Positions 13,930 through 23,354 of a stretch of DNA of 64,000 nt are shown piece by piece (within the stretch, counting starts at the first letter, position 1; every line of letters starts with the position of its first letter). The stretch comes from Dromaius novaehollandiae (Eukaryota > Chordata > Aves > Casuariiformes > Dromaiidae). A program made the translations under genes and the position numbers. The stretch covers positions 70,904,941 through 70,968,940 of the forward strand of contig NC_088130.1 of assembly GCF_036370855.1 (NCBI RefSeq), written 5' to 3'. Under the pieces are notes generated by a model. It worked only from the letters and a program-made list of their open reading frames with translations, did not search any database and was not told the origin of the DNA.

Positions 13930-14248
13930 TCTCTTCTGATGGGGGGAGGACAGAGGGTGGAGCCAGACTCTTCTCAGCGGTGCCCAGTGGCAGGACAAGA
14001 GGCAACTGGCACGAACTGAAATACAGGAAATTCAAATTGGACACAGAAACACTTTTTTACTGGGAGGATGGTTGAATGCTGGAGCTGGTGCCCAGAGAGG
14101 TGGTGGCATCTCCATCCTTGGAGATATTCAGCCCCGCCTGGACGTGGTCCTGGGCAGGCTGCTCTGGTGGCCCTGCTGCAGCAGGGGCTGGACCGGGGGG
14201 TCCCCAGGGCTCCCTGCCCATCCCAGCTGCTCTGTGGTTCTGTGACTA
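13930..14248 (+). mobile_element. CR1 LINE 3' end, truncated copy
   Basis: The sequence has the typical layout of the 3' end of a chicken-repeat-1 (CR1) LINE. It contains a GTGGCAGGACAAGAGGCAAC-like block at about 13,986, then AAACACTTTTTTACTG, then CCCAGAGAGGTGGTGGCATC, then CTTGGAGATATTCA, and ends in the octamer-like CTGTGGTTCTGTGA. It lies in + orientation and is 5'-truncated, as most CR1 copies are. It carries no reverse-transcriptase coding sequence. It sits 5 kb upstream of ST8SIA3. Confidence 0.85.
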
Positions 14249-17200
14249 TCCACATCCAGCCAGCCCATCATGAAGGCAGGCGTTAGTGCTGATAGAACAA
14301 AATTTCATTTTGAAAAGTGTGTTGGCTGGTTAAAGCAAGTCCTATGGCCATGTCTTTACTAGGAAAAAAGATGCTTTCTTAATTCAAAATGCATGGGAGC
14401 TAGCAAAACAAAATTGTATTTGAAACAAAAGTAGTTACAAGTTAAACACTATTTGCTAGCCTAAGGTTAAGGAGGTTCCCCTGGTCATATTTATCTTAAT
14501 CAGCTAACACATATGCAAACTGTAACATGACTTAACTGGGACTTGACTCTATATTAATTACCAGACCTGGCACATTGCTGATATACATACCCTTTTTCCC
14601 TGGTGAAGATAAAACTCCTGCTAGAACTACCGTTTACTCTATTTATGGCAGGATCTTGTTAAGTGATGATACATGTTGTCCAATGTGTTAGCGACTCACT
14701 TCTCTCCCTAGCGTAGAAATGCACACTACATGGTTGTTGCGTTCATAGGCTCGTTAACAAGTACATAAGTTTATTTTTAAATGGCATAAGCAGTCAGTTG
14801 GTTAAAAATACTCTTAACTTCCAGCTCTGATTTTTCTTGCAGACCTCAGTGACAGGTTGATGTAGGAAGGCTAAAGGCATCCTGGAGCTGCAACGCCCTG
14901 GCGATACATGCCATAAATCCTGTGGTCCAGGAGCCAGTGCTGGGGACATGGTCCCTGGGTTGGGGCAGACTTTCACCAAATGCATCTTGCATTTGGGCAG
15001 TCCTAGTGTCTGAACTAAGGAAAAAACCTCTCTGAGCAGGTCCCTCCCCAAGCTCTGTCGTGGGTGATTTTCCCCTCCATATTTCTTTAAGAATTGCTCT
15101 TGGCAGGCAATGGCATTTCCCCATTTCCTAAATATACTTTTCAAAAAATGCATGCCAAAGGATCGCTCCCAGTTGGTCAGAGTCTAACAGGTCTAACAGC
15201 CTGGAAGTGCTCTCTGTCCCACCACTTAAACAGAGATACTAAAACCACAGACAGAACAGATTTCATGTGGAAGGCAGAATCCTCCTTGGAGGGCTTCAAA
15301 TCTAATCAAAACAGTAATTCCTACAAAATTCCTACAGTGTGTTACTGTTGTATTTTCTACCAAACACACTCACTTAAGAACAGATATTTATCAACAGCCA
15401 ACAACAATTCAGAGCTACCCTGGACACCGGTGTTTTCATGGCTATTGCAAGAGTGATGGAAAGCGGTTGGCAATGTTAAGGCATGAGACAGGTCTCTCTC
15501 TGCCCCTTTGCTTTAATGCAGCTTGCAAAACACTCTGCGAATAATGAAAATACCAGCTTACCAAACCCACTGCCTCTTTCAAAGGTTCACATAAAAAAAT
15601 AAGCCGTCTAATTGAGGAGAAATTTTTGCAGGTTCTAGGGAAGGAAGCTTCTTGTACCTGGGCCTCCCCACTTCTTTCGTACAGAAGCCCTGAGGCAAAC
15701 CGAGATTCTGTGTCAATTACAGGAAAATCAATGAAGATACTGTTCAGGACTCCTTCTCACCATTCAGTGCGGATGATATCCTTCACTTTCTAGCACTGAT
15801 TCATTTACTTTCAGCCTCTCTAGGGGCTACTGACATATTGCTATCTCTGAAGAATCTGAAGCAAAAACTGCCTTTGTTTCCTGCTGCAACTCGTGCGAAT
15901 GCTCCACGCTCCGGGACCGGCGCGGCGCGAGGGCTGCGGCACGGCCCTGGGCCCCAAACGCCGGCGTGGGGCAGCGCACCACAGTGCTTTTAAGCATTTC
16001 TTGCCAAAGCGCCTTTCAGCTGTCCTCCCAGCCCTTACTTACGTAGAAAGACCGGGAAGGATCGGGGTAAAACTGGTCCAAGAGTATGGGGTTGGCACGT
16101 CATTGATATTTTTCCTCCAACTCCATCCTCTGTTCATGCCCGAGCTTTATGAAACAGCAGCGACACAGGAAGCACTGCTATTGCTAGAACCGGCTGCAGG
16201 ACCCCGTTGTCCCACCCAGCGAAGGCCACAGCTGGGGCAGCCGGGGCATTACGAACGCAGGATCTCCTCACGCGGTTCAGCCGCGCTCCCCATCCCGTCT
16301 CCCTCTGCTTCCCGGGCTGCAGGCCAGGCCACGGCGCGGACCACAAACACAACGTCGTCTTCGCATGCTTCAGCCTGACTTGGGTAAACAGACTCTGGCC
16401 CCTCGAAACCTGCGCTTGATCTCCAAGCAGTGCTCTCCTAGGACACTGCAATATCCCACCGCGGGTGTCTCCAGGGGCCGGCCGCGGCGGGCACGCACCA
16501 CATTTGTCCAGCAACCCGTTGGCAATGCTTGGGTCTCACTCATTTACCTTGCGCTGAGGTGACTGGGAGTTTTGTACAGAAGCGAAAGGATGGGACTTTT
16601 TCTTCCACCTGAGCAGAGCTAGAAATACAACACGAGCGTTGCATAATCCTATTCGCAAGGGGTTTTACCTAGCCTCGAGACACACAGTCGGAAACTACGT
16701 AAGACCTAATGTCTAATACTACAGAATTAATTCCCAAAGTATCTGAAGGTAAAAACTTGTGTTTGCTGTATCCCGGGAAGTCTGGGTGAGCATGCTGAAG
16801 CTGGGGACACTGTGCGCTGCGCAGAAGACGAGAAAAGAGTTGACCAGAAACCACGCAGAGGTTCATATAGAAAAAGCCTATCTTATATATCAAAGCAGCG
16901 TTATCTCCTACATTTTCTTTCTTTTCTCTCCCCGCTAAAGCCACATATATCCCACAGGAACGACTATAGACCTCAGGGCCTTACTCGGGCCGCACTCCCG
17001 CTGAAGGCCGAAGAGCCACGCTGTGACGTAAAACACAGCCCTGCGAGCTCCTCATGCTCCTCTTCTTCAAAGAGAGCCTCATGCATGGAGAGCTCACAGG
17101 ATATAGCCCAGAGCAAGGATGGTGCTACAAAGCCAGTATTTATTATTTATAGTACACTTCTGTGAACTCGGGGCTCAGAGGCAGAGTTGTCTATGGGGGC

Positions 17201-17884
17201 AAGCTTTATAAGGAAAAAAATGTAGCTAGAAGAAACACTAAAAGTATTGCAGAATGCAGAAGCCACATTCATAAAAGGCGTTCTTCAGACTGCAGAAGTC
17301 AGGCACTCTGAGTTCGCACGAAATTTGGTGTGTGATTTATGGGGCAGTTTAATTACAGCCAGGGTCTTTTAAGTAGCATCATGGCCTAGAAAACGTGTCT
17401 TTAAAGAACGAGGGGTCTCCTGAGCCAGCACCTGTTTTAAATTGCCCCAACACAGGTGGTGATGGAGACTCCAACAGCGCTTTACATGCCATATTGCTGC
17501 CTCCAAGTGCCAGGAGGAAGCGAGGTGGCCCCGCACCCCCGTGCTGGGGACCGGGGGGGTCTCACACGTCCTGGAAACGGGCTGAACCGCAGGTCCCTTC
17601 CCAGCGCCCCGGACCTGCCCACCGCAGGGTGCCCGAGCGGGGATGGAGCTGGAGGAGCAGGGCCGGGAGCCGGCCCGAGGGCCGCGTGCGTGGCAGTGCT
17701 CGGCCGTGGGACACGTGTGGGTCTCCCTGCACGCCGCCCCCCCCCCCCCACCGGCAGGCTCGCGGGGGCTCGCTGCGGGCACCCCGCGGCGGTGGGGTCA
17801 CGGTGGCCTCAGGGCCACGGGAGGTGTCACTGCGGGGCTGGGGTGTCGCCGCAGGACAAGCTGGCACTGCTGGGGCTCCCTGTG
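14249..17884. other. Intergenic DNA upstream of the ST8SIA3 minisatellite
   Basis: No coding exon was recognised. Positions 14,340-14,640 (starting near CCATGTCTTTACTAGG) recall a decayed amniote DNA-transposon relic, but I cannot name a family. Positions 15,880-16,520 are a moderately CpG-containing patch without a gene. From about 17,480 GC content rises toward the tandem array and promoter. Short open frames on both strands show no domain. Confidence 0.4.
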
Positions 17885-18722
17885 GCACCCGGGGCTGTCG
17901 GGGGGCACCCTGGCATGTCGGGGGGGCACCGGGGGCTGGGGGGGCACCATGGGATGCACCGGGTTGTGGGGAACACCCCAGGATGTCGAGGGGGGCACCA
18001 CGGGTTGCACCGGGTTGTGGGGGACACCCTGGGGCTGTCGGGGGGGCACCCTGGGTGGCCGGGGGGGCACGATGGGATGCACCAGGTTGTGGGGGACACC
18101 CTAGGATGTCGGGGGGGCACGATGGGATGCACCGGGTTGTGGGGGACACCCTGGGACTGTCGGGGGGCCCCCGGGGTTGCCGGGGGGGCACCACGGGATG
18201 CACCGGGTTGTGGGGGACACCCCAGGATGTCGGGGGGGGCACCACAGGATGCACCGGGTTGTGGGGGACACCCCAGGATGTCGGGGGGGGCACCACGGGA
18301 TGCACCGGGTTGTGGGGGACACCCCAGGATGTCGGGGGGGGCACCACAGGATGCACCGGGTTGTGGGGGACACCCCAGGATGTCGGGGGGGGCACCACGG
18401 GATGCACCGGGTTGTGGGGGACACCCCAGGATGTCGGGGGGGGCACCACGGGATGCACCGAGAAACCCTGGGGCTGTCGGGGGGCGCACCTGGGGTGGCC
18501 GAGGGGACACGATGGGATGCACCAGGTCGTGGGGGACACCCCGGGATGTCGGGGGGGACACGATGGGATGCACCAGGTCGTGGGGGACACCCTAGGATGT
18601 CAGGGCGGCACCCGGCGCGGCCGGGGGGGCACGATGGGATGCACCGGGTTGTGGGGGACACCCCGGGATGTCGCGGGGGGGCACCACGGGATGCCCCAGG
18701 GCCGTCGGGGGGGCCCCGCGGG
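17885..18722. repeat. 51-bp G-rich minisatellite upstream of ST8SIA3
   Basis: Fourteen units are marked by GATGCACC or close variants at 17953, 18004, 18076, 18126, 18197, 18248, 18299, 18350, 18401, 18452, 18516, 18567, 18638 and 18690. The basic period is 51 bp, with longer units of 64 and 71-72 bp where an extra block (CTGGGTGGCC or GGGGTTGCC type) is inserted. The central units 18,197-18,452 are nearly identical, and CACGGG and CACAGG versions alternate for most of the run, which suggests recent expansion as 102-bp dimers. Each unit has three or more G runs of 3-8 on the + strand. Because 51 is a multiple of 3, several frames stay open on both strands, giving false proteins of 250-580 aa. 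The array ends about 240 bp before the ST8SIA3 start codon. Confidence 0.95.
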
Positions 18723-18960
18723 ATGCCGGGCCGGCCGGGGCCTCCCGGAGCGGCGGCGCCGGGACGCCGGCCCCCGGCTGCCATTTCCTCGCGCCGTCCC
18801 TCCATTTTCCTGCGCTCCGCGGCCCTCGCCCGCTCGGCGGCGGGTGGCCCCGTCCCGCCCCCCCTCCTTGCCCTTCCCTCCCTTCCCCGCGCAGCCCGGG
18901 CCGGCGCCGGCAGCGGCCCCCGCCCGCGCACACGCGCAGCGCGGCGGCCGCGTCCCCGGC

Positions 18961-19139
18961 ATGCGGAGCTGCAAGATGGTCCGGGTGGCCAGCGTGCTGG
19001 GGCTGGTGATGCTCAGCATCGCGCTGCTCATCCTCTCCCTCATCAGCTACGTCTCCCTCAAGAAGGACAACATCTTCGGCGCGCCCCGCTCCGCCGGCGC
19101 GGGGGGGCCCCGCATGTACATGTTCCACGCGGGATTCAG
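18961..19139 (+). CDS. ST8SIA3: ST8SIA3 coding exon 1
   Basis: Encodes residues 1-59 and two bases of R60: the cytosolic tail MRSCKMVR, the hydrophobic anchor and the start of the stem. The start is set by homology to the vertebrate N-terminus. The same frame is open for 522 more codons upstream (to 17,395), so no in-frame stop precedes it. The second Met (residue 6) is also possible. The donor is CAG|GTAAGG. The stem part (GAPRSAGAGG) is much richer in Gly/Ala/Arg than I recall for mammals, in keeping with the local GC bias. Confidence 0.95.
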
Positions 19140-22100
19140 GTAAGGGCGCCCGCGCCGCCCGCCCGGCCCGGTTCGGGGTGGGGAAGGGAGGGGAGGGGAG
19201 GGGGGGCCGCCCTGGCCCTCCCCCGCTCGCTGCCGTCTCCCGAACGGCACAAAGCCCCGCCAAGGCCCCGCCGAGGCCCCGCGGCAGCCCGCCGCCCCGG
19301 GGGCTGCGCTCCCCGCCGGGCCCTGCCCGCCCCCGCCCCCGGGCCCGGCCGGGTCCCCGCGGAGGGGCCGCCGGGGCCTGCGGGAAGCGGGCGGCCCCCC
19401 CCGGGGCACCGCGGAGCGGCGGGGCCGGGCCGGGCGTAGGAACCTGGAGGCGCTGGGGGGGCTGAAGGGCGGCGGGGGGGGAGGCCGACATCACCGGCAC
19501 GGCACGGCTCGGCTCGGCTCGGCTCAGCTAGGCTCGGCTCGGCTCGGCTCGGCTCGGCCCGGCCCGATTCTGCTCGGCTTAGCTCGGCTCGGCTCGGCCT
19601 GGCTCGGCTCGGCCCGGCTCGGCTCGGCCCGGCTTGGCTCGGCCCGGTTCTGCTCGGCTCGGCTCGGCCCGGTTCTGCTCGGCCCGGCCCGGCGCGGCGG
19701 GGAGCGGCGCGGAGGTGCGGGCGCTGTCCGCGGTGCTGATGCCGCCGGTGGCGGCCGGCACGGAGGGGCGCGGGCCCGGGCACGGCTGGTAACGGGGTGC
19801 GGGTCTGTGTGTCCGTGTGTCCGTGTGTCCCTGTGTCCCTGTGTCCCTGTGTCCCTGTGTCTGTGGGTGCTGGCGTGGGTCTGCGTGGGTCCGCGTGTGT
19901 GCGCTCCTCCCCAGGTCCCAGTTCGCCCTGAAGTTCCTGGACCCCTCGTTCGTGCCCATTACAAACTCCCTGACCCACGAGCTGCAGGAGAAGCCCTCCA
20001 AGTGGACGTTCAACAGGACAGCGTTCGCGCATCAGAGGTGAGCCGCGGCCGGACACCGCTCCCGCTCGCTGGCCAGGCCGTCCCCTTCTCACCTTCCTTA
20101 AGGTTCTCCCTTTCATCCCCCCACGATTTAAGAAAATACAATCAGGGACTGCTAAATACTCTGAGCTCTGAGTAATTGCCAGCAGTGAGAGACAAAGACT
20201 GAATCGGAGCATTTCCCAAGATGGTAACAGCTATCTTAGAAGAATTGATTATTTCAGAGCAGGACACCAAGCTGCAGCACGCATTATTTTACCAAACGGC
20301 ATGTGACCCAGTTTCCCAGAGTGCAAGTGAAATTGTCATTTCTTCAAGATAAATGACTGGTTTTTTAAAACTTGAAAGAAAGTAAACCCTAACAGCCATG
20401 AAATGGAGGGCAAAACATGCCCAATGAAACTTCCCAGCTAATAGCAATTCTGAGCAAGTGCAGTGCAGCTCTGCCTTCCCAGCTCTCACTCTGGCTGGCA
20501 GTGGGCAGAGAGGGGAGTTCAGGTGGGGACCATCAAGTCCCGATCCAGCTGAGATGCCCTCCTCACACATTGCCTTCTGCCTCCTATCTGCACATTGCAC
20601 TGACTTTTCTGGTGGGTGGCAATGGAAAGTGTTTCTCTGTCCCTTCAGTTCTTCAGAGCTGCCCTGCTCTTAATATGAAGCAAAATCTGCTTTCATTTTC
20701 TCACTGTCATCCCTCGTTGTGATGCAGACTTGGAGACGTGGCAGTGGCCACCCCTTAGCATCGCTAGGTTCCTGGCATCACCATCTAACCCTTAATAAAT
20801 ATCTTAGTGTCACTTCACTGTTGATATCGGCTAATGCCTCAAGGTCTGCCTTTGCATTTATCTGTTAGCCATAACCCATAATTAGGGAACCCACTGGGAC
20901 TCCATTAATGCTTAGACATTGGAGGATGTGAGCTGGAAGGGAGGTTGTTTGTTTTCCATAAACAGGAGCAAATAAAGTGGTATTGGTTTTCTAATTTTAT
21001 GCCCTGCTAGGGAAATTCCTGAGCAGGGTTGGGTTTTTTTGTTTTTAAGTATTCCTAACAACCCTTTAAAAAATTCCAAAGTGCTTGCCCAAATAAGATA
21101 TTAAGGAATTATGTTTACATGAACGGAGACAGTGGCTCTCACTTTTTTATGATCCAAAGCTGCTTAATGAGAGCATACAAAATGCTTGTATTTAAAAACT
21201 CAGCTACGTTACTGTTAACACGACTGAATATTCTGGACTGCTTGACTTTGCTTTGCGCACATCTGGGCAAACATGCTGCCATCGTTAACAAAGCTCCCCG
21301 GTCCGATACCAAGAGCGAAGCGTGTGACTGCAGAGAGCACCAGCAGAGAACATGTCTGCCGGCCATATATATCACAGCGTGGATAGGAATCTGTTTTGTG
21401 CTGCCCCTTCAGAAAAGTGAACATTGGGAGTGTATGCAGTTATATGCCTCAAACCGACAAAAAGAATCCAATATTATAATCCCGACACTGTTCTGAGACA
21501 CATCCTTAGCTGGCATCAGTCAGGAGAGTCCAGCAACGTCAGCAGAGCACTAAGTGAGGAACCGGCTCCATAATCCCTATTTATTACTATTAGTTTAAAA
21601 GCCATTCCACCATGTTTCTCAGGAAATTACTACATTTAAAATTTTAGGCCTAGCCAGAAAGATAATCTCTCTACCGTAGAGAATGGGGAAACATAATGAA
21701 ATGTTATATTTTCTTTTTCTATTTTATTTTAGGCAAGAAATCCTTCAGCATGTTGATGTAATAAAAAATTTTTCTTTGACCAAGAACAGTGTTCGGATTG
21801 GACAGCTGATGCACTATGATTACTCCAGCCATAAGTATGTTTTTTCTATTAGCAATAACTTCAGATCACTGCTTCCAGATGTGTCACCGATCCTGAATAA
21901 GCATTATAACATTTGCGCTGTGGTTGGCAATAGTGGAATCCTGACTGGGAGTCAGTGTGGACAAGAAATAGACAAATCTGATTTTGTTTTTCGTTGCAAT
22001 TTTGCTCCAACTGAAGCTTTCCAAAGAGATGTTGGAAGGAAAACCAATCTTACAACCTTCAATCCCAGCATCCTGGAGAAGTATTACAACAATCTTTTGA

Positions 22101-23354
22101 CCATTCAGGATCGCAACAACTTTTTTTTAAGTTTAAAAAAGCTTGATGGGGCCATTCTTTGGATCCCTGCTTTTTTCTTCCACACATCAGCAACAGTCAC
22201 AAGAACACTGGTTGACTTCTTTGTTGAGCACAGAGGGCAATTAAAAGTCCAGTTGGCTTGGCCAGGAAATATAATGCAACACGTCAACAGGTGGGTATTT
22301 TCTCTTGCGTTTAATTTGTCAAAGTATGTATCTCTGTACACATAAATACAACTGTACTTATTTTTCTATTCATGCCTAAACTGCTATGCACTCTCTAGCA
22401 AGTTAGGGCCTGGTACTGTTTGCTTTCAGCGCAAATGCAGCTTTGTTATTGCTTCAGCAAGTACTCCGATTATTTCTTTACAGGTTTAAGTGGCACCTGT
22501 GCCTTGGGCTGGTTGCTTACCCAGGGGTGTGTTCCACCACCGGACTCTGCTCCTGCCAGGGCTCCCACAAAGACAGAAGGAGCCCGGAGGAGCTGAATGA
22601 GATTCTGCATAAGCAAAACATCCCTTATGGAAGAATTTGCATGATGTCTTCCATAAATGATCTCCTCAGCTAGCAAATAGGGATGCTAACAGACGTAACT
22701 GCAGAGTGGCCCAAATAAAACCGTAATAAATCATACAAGGATAATGTTGTCAACCTCATTAGCAAATGCACATGTGACCAGGGTTCAATGAATTTACTTA
22801 CTTGGGTAAAGTGCTACTTTTCCTGGTTTAAAAAAAGCAAACGGCAAAAATGCATTCTGAAGGGGGCCACAAGAGGGAATATTGATCAGAGTGTCAGGAG
22901 GAATATTCTGCACTCCCGTTTATTACAGACTGACCTAAGCAGCAATCCTTACCTTATTCAGATCATCAGCCATGAGTATTGATGGGCTCCACGCAGTAAT
23001 TTCTTTCTCTTACAGCAAACCCATCGGTATTATTTCTAGCCTAAACTAACATGCCTTTATTATTTTCACAGATACTGGAAAAACAAGCATTTGTCACCCA
23101 AGCGGCTGAGCACAGGTATTCTCATGTACACCCTTGCTTCTGCGATATGTGAAGAGATTCACTTGTATGGATTCTGGCCGTTCGGATTTGATCCCAACAC
23201 CAGGGAAGACCTCCCCTACCATTACTATGATAAGAAGGGAACGAAGTTTACGACCAAGTGGCAGGAGTCCCACCAGCTGCCTGCAGAGTTCCAGCTGCTC
23301 TACAGGATGCACGGTGAAGGACTGGCCAAACTCACCTTGTCGCATTGTGCCTAA
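18961..23354 (+). CDS. ST8SIA3: ST8SIA3, alpha-2,8-sialyltransferase 3 (complete, 4 coding exons)
   Basis: The spliced CDS joins 18961-19139, 19915-20037, 21733-22290 and 23072-23354: 1,143 nt, 380 aa plus stop, the same length as human ST8SIA3. The enzyme transfers sialic acid from CMP-Neu5Ac in alpha-2,8 linkage onto sialylated glycoproteins and gangliosides in the Golgi, mainly in brain. It is a type II membrane protein: a short cytosolic tail, a transmembrane anchor at about residues 9-30, a stem, then the GT29 catalytic domain. Sialylmotif L surrounds C162-AVVGNSG in exon 3. Motif S (STGILMYTLASAIC, C313), motif III (H337-YYD) and motif VS (H354 to E359) are in exon 4. N-glycosylation sequons lie at N93, N113 and N206. 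All splice junctions are canonical GT-AG with phase-2 breaks inside arginine codons R60, R101 and R287. There is no frameshift or missing key residue. Confidence 0.97.
19499..19690. repeat. GGCTC pentanucleotide repeat in ST8SIA3 intron 1
   Basis: About 190 bp of GGCTC units, with GGCCC and GTTCT variants, fill the middle of the 775-bp intron 1. The minus strand reads GAGCC/GGGCC. The array is interrupted and so probably moderately old. It lies 30 bp upstream of the RE1 site. Confidence 0.9.
19720..19740 (-). promoter_or_regulatory. RE1/NRSE (REST-binding) motif in ST8SIA3 intron 1
   Basis: Read on the minus strand, the left half is ATCAGCACC, followed by a 2-base spacer (GC) and the right half GGACAGCGCC. 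The known RE1 consensus is TTYAGCACC, two free bases, then GGACAGHGCC; only position 1 differs. REST/NRSF binds such sites and silences neuronal genes in non-neuronal cells. A site within 800 bp of the start codon of a brain-specific sialyltransferase is in a typical place. Confidence 0.8.
19801..19868. repeat. GTGTGTCC octamer repeat before exon 2
   Basis: About eight 8-bp units (TGTGTCCG then TGTGTCCC) run to about 19,862, followed by a GT-rich, degenerate stretch to 19,900. The array is close to the exon 2 acceptor at 19,914 and shortens the pyrimidine tract. Confidence 0.85.
19915..20037 (+). CDS. ST8SIA3: ST8SIA3 coding exon 2
   Basis: Encodes residues 60-101, the stem/early catalytic region SQFALKFLDPSFVPITNSL onward, with the N93-R-T sequon. 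The acceptor is CTCCTCCCCAG|G and the donor is CAGAG|GTGAGC. The pyrimidine tract is short because a GTGTGTCC repeat ends about 50 bp upstream. Confidence 0.95.
20038..21732 (+). other. ST8SIA3: ST8SIA3 intron 2
   Basis: A 1,695-bp intron, GTGAGC...TTTTAG. Its composition is ordinary and there is no recognisable repeat. Small open frames on both strands have no support. Confidence 0.9.
21733..22290 (+). CDS. ST8SIA3: ST8SIA3 coding exon 3 (sialylmotif L)
   Basis: Encodes residues 101-287, including sialylmotif L (about 157-205), which binds CMP-sialic acid, with C162, N167, C176 and N190. The acceptor follows a long T-rich tract (TTTATTTTAG|G) and the donor is CAACAG|GTGGGT. GC content is far lower than in exons 1 and 2. 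Read-through into the intron would add only a short unrelated tail. Confidence 0.97.
22291..23071 (+). other. ST8SIA3: ST8SIA3 intron 3
   Basis: A 781-bp intron, GTGGGT...TTTCACAG. No nested feature was recognised. Confidence 0.9.
23072..23354 (+). CDS. ST8SIA3: ST8SIA3 coding exon 4 (motifs S, III, VS; stop)
   Basis: Encodes residues 287-380 with sialylmotif S, motif III and motif VS, ending in LTLSHCA and a TAA at 23352-23354. The acceptor is TTTTCACAG|A. Cys313 and Cys379 are present; in this family such cysteines form the disulfides that tie the catalytic fold together. Confidence 0.97.

Larger units (their letters stand above)
18700..20060 (+). promoter_or_regulatory. ST8SIA3: CpG island / promoter region of ST8SIA3
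   Basis: The sequence is extremely rich in C, G and CpG from the end of the minisatellite through exon 1, intron 1 and exon 2. The composition drops sharply to ordinary levels after about 20,060. No TATA box is visible before the start codon, which fits a CpG-island promoter with dispersed starts. The transcription start cannot be placed from sequence alone; it probably lies between the end of the minisatellite and 18,960, unless the array is itself transcribed as 5'UTR. Confidence 0.65.

Noticed and set aside
17395-19143. A 582-residue forward frame and matching 250-360-residue frames on both strands over the minisatellite
   Set aside because: They exist because the repeat unit is 51 bp, a multiple of 3. 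The peptides are pure repeat translations and only the last 61 codons are the real ST8SIA3 exon.
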